Of a DNA stretch of 50,213 bases, positions 7,503 to 14,607 are shown in pieces. The first letter of the stretch is position 1; each line of letters begins with the position of its first letter. Location: positions 1-50,213 of the forward strand of contig REBL01000083.1 of the NCBI GenBank assembly GCA_007692755.1. Direction: 5' to 3'. Source of the DNA: Nodularia sp. (in: cyanobacteria). GTDB taxonomy: Bacteria > Cyanobacteriota > Cyanobacteriia > Cyanobacteriales > Nostocaceae. The translations under genes and the position numbers were made by a program. Under the pieces are notes generated by a model that was given only the letters and a program-made list of their open reading frames with translations, was not told the DNA's origin and ran no database searches.

Positions 7503-8881
7503 TGACTATTCAAGTTAAAGTTTCTCCTAGTCCGGTTCCTAACTCAAATGCTGTGAGTTTGACTTCGACTCTGTTGGATAAAGATAGTTATCTGACTGGG
7601 TTGTTAGATGAAGTTACTACACCACAAACAGCAGATTATTTCCAGGAAATACGCCAAGGCGCTGCTAATTGGGTGCGTCATTCCAGTATCCCTAATACCC
7701 GCGAGGAAGAATGGCGGTTTACTGATTTGTCGGCGCTGCGTCAAGTGCAGTTTCATGTAGAAACACAATTAAAATCAGTTGATATCTCGGCTTTAACTTT
7801 ACCAGAGGCTGTTAATAGTCGTTTGGTGTTTGTTAATGGTGTCTATGCGCCGGATTTATCCGCTGTTGCAGATTTACCTTCTGGGGTTGTTGTCGGTAAT
7901 TTGGCGGGTTTTTCTAAGTCTCAGCAGGAGCTGGTTAAACAGTATTTAGCACAATCTGAGGGTTCACAAGAGGTTTTTACTGCTCTCAATACTGCTGGTA
8001 TCTCTGATGCGGCGGTGGTTTGGGTGGCGAAGAATGTGATTGTGGAAACTCCTATTCATCTGTTGTTTGTTAATAGTGCTGGTGAACAAGCAACGATTTC
8101 TCAGCCTCGTTGTTTGGTGATGGCTGAAACTGGTGGTAGTGTGACTTTGGTGGAAGATTTTACTAACCACAGAGGCGCAGAGGACGCAGAGGCGGTTTAC
8201 CTCACTAATGCAGTTACGGAAGTTTGGCTGGGTGAGAATGCTCAGGTAAGTCATACTAGGATTGAGCGTGAAGGTGCAGAGGCTTTTCATGTAGGGAAGA
8301 CTGCTGTTACTCAAGCTCGTGATAGTCGATATACTTGTCATGCTTTAAGCTTTGGTGGTAAGTTATCGCGCCACAATTTAGAAATTCTGCAAACTGGTGA
8401 ACAAACCGAAACGACTCTCAACGGTTTGACGATGATTTCTGGTAGACAAGTTGGTGATACTCACAGTGCGATCGCACTTAATCATCCCCATAGTACCAGC
8501 AAACAATTACATAAGTGCATTGTAGGCGATCGCGCTCATGCCGTATTCAATGGCAAGGTGTTTGTCCCGAAAGCCGCACAGCTAACAAATGCCGGTCAAT
8601 TAAATCGCAATTTATTGTTATCATCAAAAGCCAGAGTTGATACTAAGCCGCAGTTGGAAATTACCGCCGACAACGTTAAATGCGCTCATGGTGCTACCGT
8701 CAGCCAATTGGAAGACGATGAAATCTTTTATCTCCAAAGCCGGGGAATTAACGAAGATGATGCGCGTAAGTTGTTAATTAATGCTTTTGCTGCGGAAATT
8801 ATCAACCAAATCCCAGTCAAATCTCTACAAGCAGTCCTATTAAACACAGTCAATAGTCTCAAGTCTTTGACTAATGACTAA
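7502..8881 (+). CDS. sufD: SufD, Fe-S cluster assembly protein
   Basis: 459 residues. Partner of SufB in the SufBC2D scaffold, taking part in iron acquisition. Hallmarks are the N-terminal TREEEWRFTDLSAL, the beta-helix core, and the C-terminal GATVSQLEDDEIFYLQSRGI with DDARKLLINAF. Residues 222-231 (NHRGAEDAEA) are encoded by an interspersed repeat inserted in frame in the beta-helix region, and the last codons (LTND and the stop) come from a GACTAAT heptamer array. Neither changes the frame, so the protein is probably functional. Confidence 0.95.
   Translation: MTIQVKVSPSPVPNSNAVSLTSTLLDKDSYLTGLLDEVTTPQTADYFQEIRQGAANWVRHSSIPNTREEEWRFTDLSALRQVQFHVETQLKSVDISALTLPEAVNSRLVFVNGVYAPDLSAVADLPSGVVVGNLAGFSKSQQELVKQYLAQSEGSQEVFTALNTAGISDAAVVWVAKNVIVETPIHLLFVNSAGEQATISQPRCLVMAETGGSVTLVEDFTNHRGAEDAEAVYLTNAVTEVWLGENAQVSHTRIEREGAEAFHVGKTAVTQARDSRYTCHALSFGGKLSRHNLEILQTGEQTETTLNGLTMISGRQVGDTHSAIALNHPHSTSKQLHKCIVGDRAHAVFNGKVFVPKAAQLTNAGQLNRNLLLSSKARVDTKPQLEITADNVKCAHGATVSQLEDDEIFYLQSRGINEDDARKLLINAFAAEIINQIPVKSLQAVLLNTVNSLKSLTND
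8165..8195 (+). repeat. CAGAGGCGCAGAGGA-type repeat inside sufD
   Basis: Tandem-like units AGAGGCGC-AGAGGACGC-AGAGGCG, a repeat family normally seen between genes in Nostocales. Here it is in frame and encodes NHRGAEDAEA at SufD residues 222-231. Confidence 0.75.
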
Positions 8882-8907
8882 TGACAAATAACTAATGACT
8901 AATCACC
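8869..8907. repeat. GACTAAT heptamer array at the sufD/sufS junction
   Basis: Imperfect tandem copies of GACTAAT run from the last sufD codons across the whole spacer to the sufS ATG. The sufD stop is inside the array. No Shine-Dalgarno sequence is visible for sufS. Heptameric short tandem repeats (STRRs) are typical of heterocystous cyanobacteria. Confidence 0.75.
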
Positions 8908-8908
8908 C

Positions 8909-10171
8909 ATGACTTTCACCCCTACCAAAACCCTAGCTGATCAAGTTCGCGCTGATTTCCCGATATTACATCAGGAAGTTAACTCGAAACCTTTGGTTTA
9001 TCTGGATAATGCAGCTACTTCCCAAAAACCTTTATTCGTATTAAACATCCTGCGGGATTATTACGAACAATATAATGCTAATGTGCATCGTGGCGCTCAT
9101 ACTCTGAGTGCTAAAGCCACTGATGCTTATGAAGGTGCGCGAGATAAAGTAGCTAAATTTATTAATGCTGCGTCACGTCAGGAAATCATCTACACCCGCA
9201 ACGCCAGTGAAGCCATTAATCTGGTAGCCTACAGCTGGGGGATGAACAATTTGCACCCAGGGGACGAAATTATTATGTCGGTGATGGAACACCACAGTAA
9301 TATCGTTCCTTGGCAACTTGTATCACAAAAAACGGGTGCGGTGTTAAAGTTTGTGGAATTGACACCAGAAGGAAGTTTTGATTTAGAACAGTTTAAAAAC
9401 CTGATTTCTGACAAAACTAAATTAGTTGCTGTGAGTCATGTTTCTAATACTTTGGGATGTATTAACCCAGTAGCAGAAGTTGCCAAAATTACTCACAAAT
9501 ACGGTGCGAAATTATTAGTTGATGCTTGCCAAAGTGTACCGCATATGCCTGTGGATGTGCAACAAATCGACTGTGATTGGTTGGTTGCTTCCGGTCATAA
9601 AATGTGCGCCCCCACTGGCATCGGATTTTTGTATGGTAAATTGGAACTATTAGAATCAATGCCGCCATTTTTCGGTGGGGGTGAGATGATTGCAGATGTG
9701 TATTTAGATCATTCTACCTACGCAGAATTACCCCATAAATTTGAAGCTGGTACTCCTGCAATTGCGGAGGCGATCGCCTTGGGAGCTGCGGTAGATTATC
9801 TTAGTAACATTGGGATGGATAAAATCCACGCCTACGAAGCCGAACTCACAGCGTATTTGTTCCAACAATTAGAGCAAATACCCCAAATCACAATATACGG
9901 CCCCAAACCCAACGCCAAAGGCGAAGGAAGGGCTGCTTTAGCTGCATTTACAGCCGCAGATGTCCATCCTAACGACTTATCAACATTATTAGACCAAGAA
10001 GGCGTAGCGATTCGTTCTGGACACCACTGCACTCAACCATTACACCGTCATTTAGGTTTACCGGGAACCGCACGGGTAAGTTTATCTTTCTATAACACCC
10101 GCGAAGAAATTGATATTTTCATCAAAGCGCTGAAAGAAACTCTGGACTTTTTTGCTGGTTTCATGAATTAA
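8909..10171 (+). CDS. sufS: SufS, cysteine desulfurase (group II)
   Basis: 420 residues. Pyridoxal-phosphate enzyme that takes sulfur from L-cysteine for the SufBCD scaffold. Visible features are [12 protein letters not shown] near the N-terminus, the PLP-lysine motif [12 protein letters not shown], the [16 protein letters not shown] segment, and the catalytic-cysteine motif [15 protein letters not shown], with the short loop typical of SufS rather than IscS. Last gene of the suf cluster; a strong hairpin follows its stop. No sufE lies in the window. Confidence 0.96.
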   Translation: MTFTPTKTLADQVRADFPILHQEVNSKPLVYLDNAATSQKPLFVLNILRDYYEQYNANVHRGAHTLSAKATDAYEGARDKVAKFINAASRQEIIYTRNASEAINLVAYSWGMNNLHPGDEIIMSVMEHHSNIVPWQLVSQKTGAVLKFVELTPEGSFDLEQFKNLISDKTKLVAVSHVSNTLGCINPVAEVAKITHKYGAKLLVDACQSVPHMPVDVQQIDCDWLVASGHKMCAPTGIGFLYGKLELLESMPPFFGGGEMIADVYLDHSTYAELPHKFEAGTPAIAEAIALGAAVDYLSNIGMDKIHAYEAELTAYLFQQLEQIPQITIYGPKPNAKGEGRAALAAFTAADVHPNDLSTLLDQEGVAIRSGHHCTQPLHRHLGLPGTARVSLSFYNTREEIDIFIKALKETLDFFAGFMN

Positions 10172-10175
10172 TCTT

Positions 10176-10199
10176 AGGTGGGCGATGCCCACCTTTGTT
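10176..10199 (+). terminator. Terminator hairpin after sufS
   Basis: AGGTGGGC (10176-10183) pairs with GCCCACCT (10187-10194) across a three-base loop, followed by TTGTT. It is well placed to end the sufBCDS transcript. The same sequence type is also a common cyanobacterial intergenic repeat. Confidence 0.75.
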
Positions 10200-10229
10200 A
10201 AATAGGCTGTTCAAGGATATTGCAGCTTT

Positions 10230-10415
10230 ATGGGGAATAAAAACCACAAAAAAGCAATTCGCTCGCTGAATAAACGGATTGATGAACATCAAGAAAAGAT
10301 TAGACTAGAGTATGAACAAGATTATCCCGATCAAGGTTTGATTAGACATTGGAAAGCTGAAATTCAAGCTTTTGAAAAGGGGATTCAGCAAGCACTCAAA
10401 CGATTGGGGAAATAA
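10230..10415 (+). CDS. Small conserved helical protein
   Basis: 61 residues, highly charged and almost entirely helical (NKRIDEHQEKIRLEYEQDY, then HWKAEIQAFEKGIQQALKRL), like a short coiled coil. Its stop is two bases from the next ATG, so the two genes form a small operon. I do not recognise the family, and the function is unknown. Confidence 0.6.
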   Translation: MGNKNHKKAIRSLNKRIDEHQEKIRLEYEQDYPDQGLIRHWKAEIQAFEKGIQQALKRLGK

Positions 10416-10417
10416 TT

Positions 10418-10681
10418 ATGCAAATTAGCAATCGCGTCCTCCCTATTGCCAATTCTACTCTGAGTAAATTAATTACAGAATTAGGCTCTGAATGCCAAAA
10501 TGTTACGGCCTTAATTTATCAACTTCAGTCACCTTACTTGAGTACAAGGCAACAAGCTGAAATTCTCGCAGAGTTGCTAACTGCTACAATTCATTTACAG
10601 ATTCATTGTGGTGATGAATTTCAAGATTTAATTGCTAAAGAGATGGAATCATTACCTGATGATGATGAACAAGAAAATTAG
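10418..10681 (+). CDS. Small hypothetical protein, second gene of the pair
   Basis: 87 residues, helical, with an acidic tail (ESLPDDDEQEN). No membrane segment. The ATG is preceded by GGGGAAAT inside the end of the 61-residue gene, implying coupled translation. Two-gene operons of tiny proteins often encode toxin-antitoxin pairs, but nothing in either sequence identifies a known toxin or antitoxin, so I make no such call. Confidence 0.6.
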   Translation: MQISNRVLPIANSTLSKLITELGSECQNVTALIYQLQSPYLSTRQQAEILAELLTATIHLQIHCGDEFQDLIAKEMESLPDDDEQEN

Positions 10682-10734
10682 GTTATTAGGGTAAAAGCGC
10701 TACAAATATTTTTATCCTAAATATAGGTATAGCT

Positions 10735-10766
10735 GGGGAGTGGGGAGTGGGGAGTGGGGAGTGGGG
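10735..10766. repeat. (GGGGAGT)4 heptamer array
   Basis: Four perfect tandem GGGGAGT units plus GGGG in the gap before the Uma2-type gene. The same array occurs translated inside the decarboxylase gene at 34353-34383. Confidence 0.9.
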
Positions 10767-10880
10767 TAAAAGCCTTTCGGTGTCTAACTTTTATGTTCAG
10801 TTTATGTCCTAACGTCCTTGGCGGTTGCTATAAAATTTGATAATTTATATCTCATATTTTCATGGAATAGGTATTTTGAT

Positions 10881-11513
10881 ATGCTTGCCCAGTCAACCCT
10901 TGCTGAACAAAGAACGGTTTTACATAACGTCAGTTGGGAAACCTTTGAAGCCTTGCTGAGAGATACAGGTGAGGATAGAGGTTCTCGGCTTGCTTATGAC
11001 TGCGGTACTTTAGAAATTATGACCCCACTTTTTGAACACGAAAATGCTAAGAGTAATTTTGGAAATTTTATTATTGCTTTAGCGGAAGAATTAGATATTG
11101 AAATTAGAAGTGCTGGTTCCACAACATTAAAGCGACGATTAACAAATCGAGGTATAGAGCCAGATAATTGCTATTATATTCAAAATGAGCCAGCTATTAG
11201 AGGTCAGGAAACACTAAATTTAGAAACAGACCCCCCACCTGATTTAGCTATTGAAATTGACATTACCAGCAGTTCAGTTAATAAATTTGGAATTTATGCA
11301 GCGCTGGGTGTGACTGAATTATGGAGATATAACGGACAAGATTTAAAATTTTATCAGTTGCTAGGAGAACAATATATTGAGTCTAAATTTAGTATTGCTT
11401 TTCCCTTAATTGCAGTGAGTGATATCAGTCGATTTATTCAGCAGAGTAAAAACATGGGCGAAATTGCTTTATTGAAATCCTTCCGTATTTGGGTAAGGGA
11501 GAAAATACAATAA
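10881..11513 (+). CDS. Uma2-family (DUF820) restriction-endonuclease-like protein
   Basis: 210 residues from the ATG at 10881; a GTG-type start 63 nt upstream would add residues unlike the family. Uma2 proteins have a PD-(D/E)XK nuclease fold and are hugely expanded in cyanobacteria, with unknown biological role. Visible are the N-terminal TFEALLRDTGEDRGSRLAYD, the helix AKSNFGNFIIALAEELDIE, and the core PPDLAIEIDITSSSVNKFGI followed by YAALGVTELWRY. It is a solitary gene flanked by heptamer arrays on both sides. Confidence 0.85.
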   Translation: MLAQSTLAEQRTVLHNVSWETFEALLRDTGEDRGSRLAYDCGTLEIMTPLFEHENAKSNFGNFIIALAEELDIEIRSAGSTTLKRRLTNRGIEPDNCYYIQNEPAIRGQETLNLETDPPPDLAIEIDITSSSVNKFGIYAALGVTELWRYNGQDLKFYQLLGEQYIESKFSIAFPLIAVSDISRFIQQSKNMGEIALLKSFRIWVREKIQ

Positions 11514-11540
11514 TTAGGTAGCCACTTCTGTGCATCATTA

Positions 11541-11587
11541 ATTACGAACTACGAACTACGAACTACGAATTACGAATTACGAATTAG
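11541..11587. repeat. ACGAACT/ACGAATT heptamer array
   Basis: About six tandem seven-base units, grading from ACGAACT to ACGAATT. The array overlaps the last codons and the stop of the minus-strand TPR gene (stop at 11577-11579). A related array ends the decarboxylase gene at 34651-34690. Confidence 0.85.
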
Positions 11588-12671
11588 TAGAATATCCCTC
11601 CTCGTATTCCATGACTTTGGCATAATAACCCAAAGCTTCACAAGTGAATTTTAAACTTGCAAGGGCTTGTTCTTCAATGCGATAATCTTTGATTTTTCTC
11701 GCTAAAAGCAAACGGTCTTCATAATATTTAATTGCTTTTTTATAGTCACCCAAGGCTTCACAAGCAACGCCTAAACTGCCCAGAGATTGTTCTTCACTAC
11801 GCTGGTCTTTGAGTTCTTTGGCTAATTGCAAACGTTCCTCATAATATAGAATAGCTTTACCATAGTTACCTGTAGCATAGCAAGCATTACCCAAATTTTT
11901 GAGTACCTGTGAAACAGTGCGAAGACGGTTAAGTGAACGTGCTATTCTGACGCATCTTTCATAGTAAGCGATCGCTTGCGGGTAATCGTCCAAAGCATAA
12001 TAAGCATTACCTATATTTTTTAGTACCTGTTCCATACCCCAATTATCTTGAAGTTCTTCAACAATTTCTAAACTTTCTTTTTGATATTCAATTGCTTGTG
12101 TAAATTTACCCGCAGCTTTATACACCAAGCCTAAATTATTTAATGCTGCTACCTGACTCCGCTTATTTGATGTCTGACGAGTGATTTTTAAACACTCTTG
12201 CAGATACTTTATTGACTGTTTATAGTCGTTCAGGTGACGGTACGCATTACCCAAGTGCGAAAGTGCTTGGATATGTATTGATAAATCTTGGGTAGTCTGT
12301 TCTAAAGCTAGACACTGCTGGGAATAAGAAATTGTGCTTTGATAATCACCTGAAGTATAGGTTGTCAGTGCTAAAACAGAAAATACCTGTTTCTGTTGTT
12401 GTATATTACCAACAGCCTGAAACATCTGTAGTGCTTGTTGTAATGACTTTAGCGCCGCTATTAATTCACCATCTTCTTGCTGTTTAATCCCTTGATGTAG
12501 TAACTTGGATGCTTCTGATAACTGGTGGTAACTAGGCTGACCTGAGGGTACGCTTTCCTCTGGAAGTACAGTTTCCCCCAAGAAACTCTGGTCTAATTCA
12601 TGCGTAATGGTATCAGGGTTGATTAGTTTTAACGTCTTTTTTATACTTTGCTTAAATTCACCGTTAGACAT
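11577..12671 (-). CDS. Cytosolic TPR protein with about seven repeats
   Basis: 364 residues with no signal peptide. From about residue 50 there are tandem TPRs of the Rapsyn/LGN type (about 40-residue periodicity, recurrent LGNAYRHLNDYKQSIKYLQE, LGLVYKAAGKFTQAIEYQKE, LGNACYATGNYGKAILYYEE). Such proteins are scaffolds, often tied to signalling. The start has AGGAA about 8 nt upstream. The C-terminal residues and stop come from the heptamer array. Divergent from the methyltransferase gene with an 89-bp gap, so the promoters are shared or adjacent. Confidence 0.85.
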   Translation of the reverse strand: MSNGEFKQSIKKTLKLINPDTITHELDQSFLGETVLPEESVPSGQPSYHQLSEASKLLHQGIKQQEDGELIAALKSLQQALQMFQAVGNIQQQKQVFSVLALTTYTSGDYQSTISYSQQCLALEQTTQDLSIHIQALSHLGNAYRHLNDYKQSIKYLQECLKITRQTSNKRSQVAALNNLGLVYKAAGKFTQAIEYQKESLEIVEELQDNWGMEQVLKNIGNAYYALDDYPQAIAYYERCVRIARSLNRLRTVSQVLKNLGNACYATGNYGKAILYYEERLQLAKELKDQRSEEQSLGSLGVACEALGDYKKAIKYYEDRLLLARKIKDYRIEEQALASLKFTCEALGYYAKVMEYEEGYSTNS

Positions 12672-12760
12672 CGACCAATTCCTGTTAAGTTTTGTGATAA
12701 ACCTAGTGTTCCCAAAACCGCAGTTTTACTTTCATAGATGAAATAATCAGGAGATTAACA

Positions 12761-13423
12761 ATGCAAAGAATCCTGGAACCAGAAGTTATGGATACCTGGG
12801 AAGAAGCCATTGAGTATGATGCAATGGACTTTACCGAGGTAAATACGGCTTTTGCATCAGAGGCGATCGCTTTGGGGCCAAAAGAACAAGGTCTGATATT
12901 GGACGCTGGGACTGGAACTGGTCGGATTCCGGTGTTAATCTGCCAAATGTGTCCTCAATGGCAAATTGTGGCCATTGACCTAGCTGAAAATATGCTGAAA
13001 ATTGCTGCACAACATATACAACAAGCCAATTTACAACAACAAATTCACTTTAGATTAGTTGATGCTAAACACTTACCTGATCAAGATCAGGTATTTGATA
13101 TGGTCATCTCTAATAGCCTTGTGCATCATTTACCCGATCCACTGCTGTTTTTTCAAGAACTGAAGCGCGTCACCAAACCCAATAGTGCTATTTTCATCCG
13201 CGATTTAATTCGACCAGTTGATGAAGCGACAATGAATGCTTTGGTGGACAGTATCGGAAATGAATACAACTCCCACCAGAAAAAATTATTTCGTGATTCT
13301 CTCCACGCTGCACTCACAATAGATGAAGTGAATCAGTTAATTTCGGCTGTGGGTTTGTCCGGGGTCAAGATTTATCAGTCAAGCGATCGCCATTGGACGG
13401 CTGAACGACGTTGGAATTGCTAA
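12761..13423 (+). CDS. Class I SAM-dependent methyltransferase
   Basis: 220 residues. Motif I is LDAGTGTGRIPV (about residues 45-56), an acidic post-I residue lies in AIDLAENML, motif II is VFDMVISNSLVHHL and motif III follows in LKRVTKPNSAIFIRD. This is the Methyltransf_11/25 fold. The substrate cannot be read from the sequence. It has a good AGGAGA ribosome-binding site. The downstream gap (13424-13564) holds a degenerate repeat related to the one at 17861-17980. Confidence 0.8.
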   Translation: MQRILEPEVMDTWEEAIEYDAMDFTEVNTAFASEAIALGPKEQGLILDAGTGTGRIPVLICQMCPQWQIVAIDLAENMLKIAAQHIQQANLQQQIHFRLVDAKHLPDQDQVFDMVISNSLVHHLPDPLLFFQELKRVTKPNSAIFIRDLIRPVDEATMNALVDSIGNEYNSHQKKLFRDSLHAALTIDEVNQLISAVGLSGVKIYQSSDRHWTAERRWNC

Positions 13424-13436
13424 AAAGTAAATAATT

Positions 13437-13554
13437 AGGTACGTTTTTCATAGTACAGGTTGGCGTAAGTAGCACAACCATTTTAAATCAATGAAAAGCC
13501 TATATAATCAGCTTCTTAACTGGTACTAGCTGCTTGACGTACCTTGCTATTTTG
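13437..13554. repeat. Degenerate intergenic repeat, copy 1
   Basis: The segment reading GGCGTAAGTAGCACAACC through AAAAGCCTATATAATCAGC (about 13461-13518) aligns at roughly 70-80% with GGTGTAAATAGCACAGCT through AAACGCCTACATAATCGGC near 17880-17931. AGGTACGT at 13437-13444 has an inverted match, ACGTACCT, near 13546-13553. It looks like a remnant of a small mobile repeat. Confidence 0.45.
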
Positions 13555-13564
13555 CTATGAAGCT

Positions 13565-13867
13565 TTATCTATTCATTGGTGTTTTGCTACTCCAAACCTG
13601 TTCAAACTCGGCTTGAGTAATGCCAAATTCTTGAATATCTTCTTCACCTAAAGGTTTGTCACATAACATACCATGACTGTCTGCAAAATGGCTACTGTCG
13701 TAAAATAATACGTTGCCATTTTCGTAAACTTCTATTTGTCTGACAGCACATAAATCATAGCCAACCTCCATGAAATAGGTGCTTGTACCCCAAGTATCAT
13801 ACTCGCCGCCAAGGGATTCATCCCAGAACCATTTACAATATTTTTTTAACTTTCTTGATAGAGACAT
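13565..13867 (-). CDS. Hypothetical protein, about 100 residues
   Basis: 100 residues from the ATG at 13867, which has an AGGAG about 9 nt upstream; an in-frame GTG/ATG-type start 36 nt further up is less supported. Acidic, rich in Trp and Tyr (KKYCKWFWDESLGGEYDTWG), and predicted cytosolic. The fold looks like a small immunity/SMI1-type or uncharacterised alpha/beta protein, but this is only an impression. Neighbour of the NADAR gene on the same strand with a 245-bp gap. Confidence 0.6.
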   Translation of the reverse strand: MSLSRKLKKYCKWFWDESLGGEYDTWGTSTYFMEVGYDLCAVRQIEVYENGNVLFYDSSHFADSHGMLCDKPLGEEDIQEFGITQAEFEQVWSSKTPMNR

Positions 13868-14112
13868 AATTTCTTTACTCCTATAAGGGATTGCTACCTG
13901 CAAGCTACTCTACGAGAATATGCTTTTGATCTTTCTAGATGAATGCGTCTTGAAAACTTATATGCAGAAATATACTCTTGCAAGGTAAGGCTTTACTACA
14001 ATTGGGTGGCTATCAAAATTAGTTTCACACTTTGAGGTTGCTTGTCTCTAACATACCCATTTTAAATTTCTGCAAGAGCAAGCATTAACAGCTACAATTT
14101 CATTTTACCCTA

Positions 14113-14574
14113 CTATTCTCTCTCCATCCGCAGGCCATTATTATAGCGCAGTATCTCTCGCACTTCCATTAAAATTATGCCCAATCTATTTTTACCACTA
14201 CCATCAGATCCACAACCCCAATAGTAGTCGATAGGTGAGTTTTCTACGATTTCTTTATTATCTGTGGCGAGTAATATTTCCCTAATATATTGATGGGTTG
14301 CAAATTTACGCATTACCGCTTTTCGCATCACATCATCTTTAACTTTTTCCCAGTCTTGGCGCAAGGGACGACTGCTTTCACGTCCCATTTTTGCTGCATC
14401 GTTAGGGGTTTTGACTAAGCGTATTTGCTCTACATGGAATGTCCCAACAAATTTTTGTGCTTGAAAATAATGTTCACTAGTGTACCAATACAAATTATCC
14501 AACTCAAAGCCGTGGGGCGAAAAGTTGGAGAAACAACCATATTGTTCGCGTGGACTGTAGAAATAGATTGTCAT
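14113..14574 (-). CDS. NADAR-domain (YbiA/DUF1768) N-glycosidase family protein
   Basis: 153 residues, full family length. Characteristic segments are the N-terminal FYSPREQYGCFSNFSPHGF, the WYTSEHYFQAQKF helix, AAKMGRES, and the C-terminal YYWGCGSDGSGKNRLGIIL. Known NADAR proteins hydrolyse N-glycosidic bonds of riboflavin intermediates or remove ADP-ribose from nucleic acid. The exact substrate here is unknown. It is a stand-alone gene, not fused to a riboflavin enzyme. Confidence 0.9.
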   Translation of the reverse strand: MTIYFYSPREQYGCFSNFSPHGFELDNLYWYTSEHYFQAQKFVGTFHVEQIRLVKTPNDAAKMGRESSRPLRQDWEKVKDDVMRKAVMRKFATHQYIREILLATDNKEIVENSPIDYYWGCGSDGSGKNRLGIILMEVREILRYNNGLRMERE

Positions 14575-14607
14575 GTTTTTTTTGATAAAATTGTTAGATA
14601 TATATTG

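Noticed and set aside
10230-10681. Two tiny coupled genes considered as a toxin-antitoxin pair
   Set aside because: Neither product shows a known toxin or antitoxin motif; only the gene arrangement fits.
10735-10766. Short tandem repeats considered as a CRISPR array
   Set aside because: Seven-base units follow each other directly without spacers; these are STRRs, and no cas gene is present.
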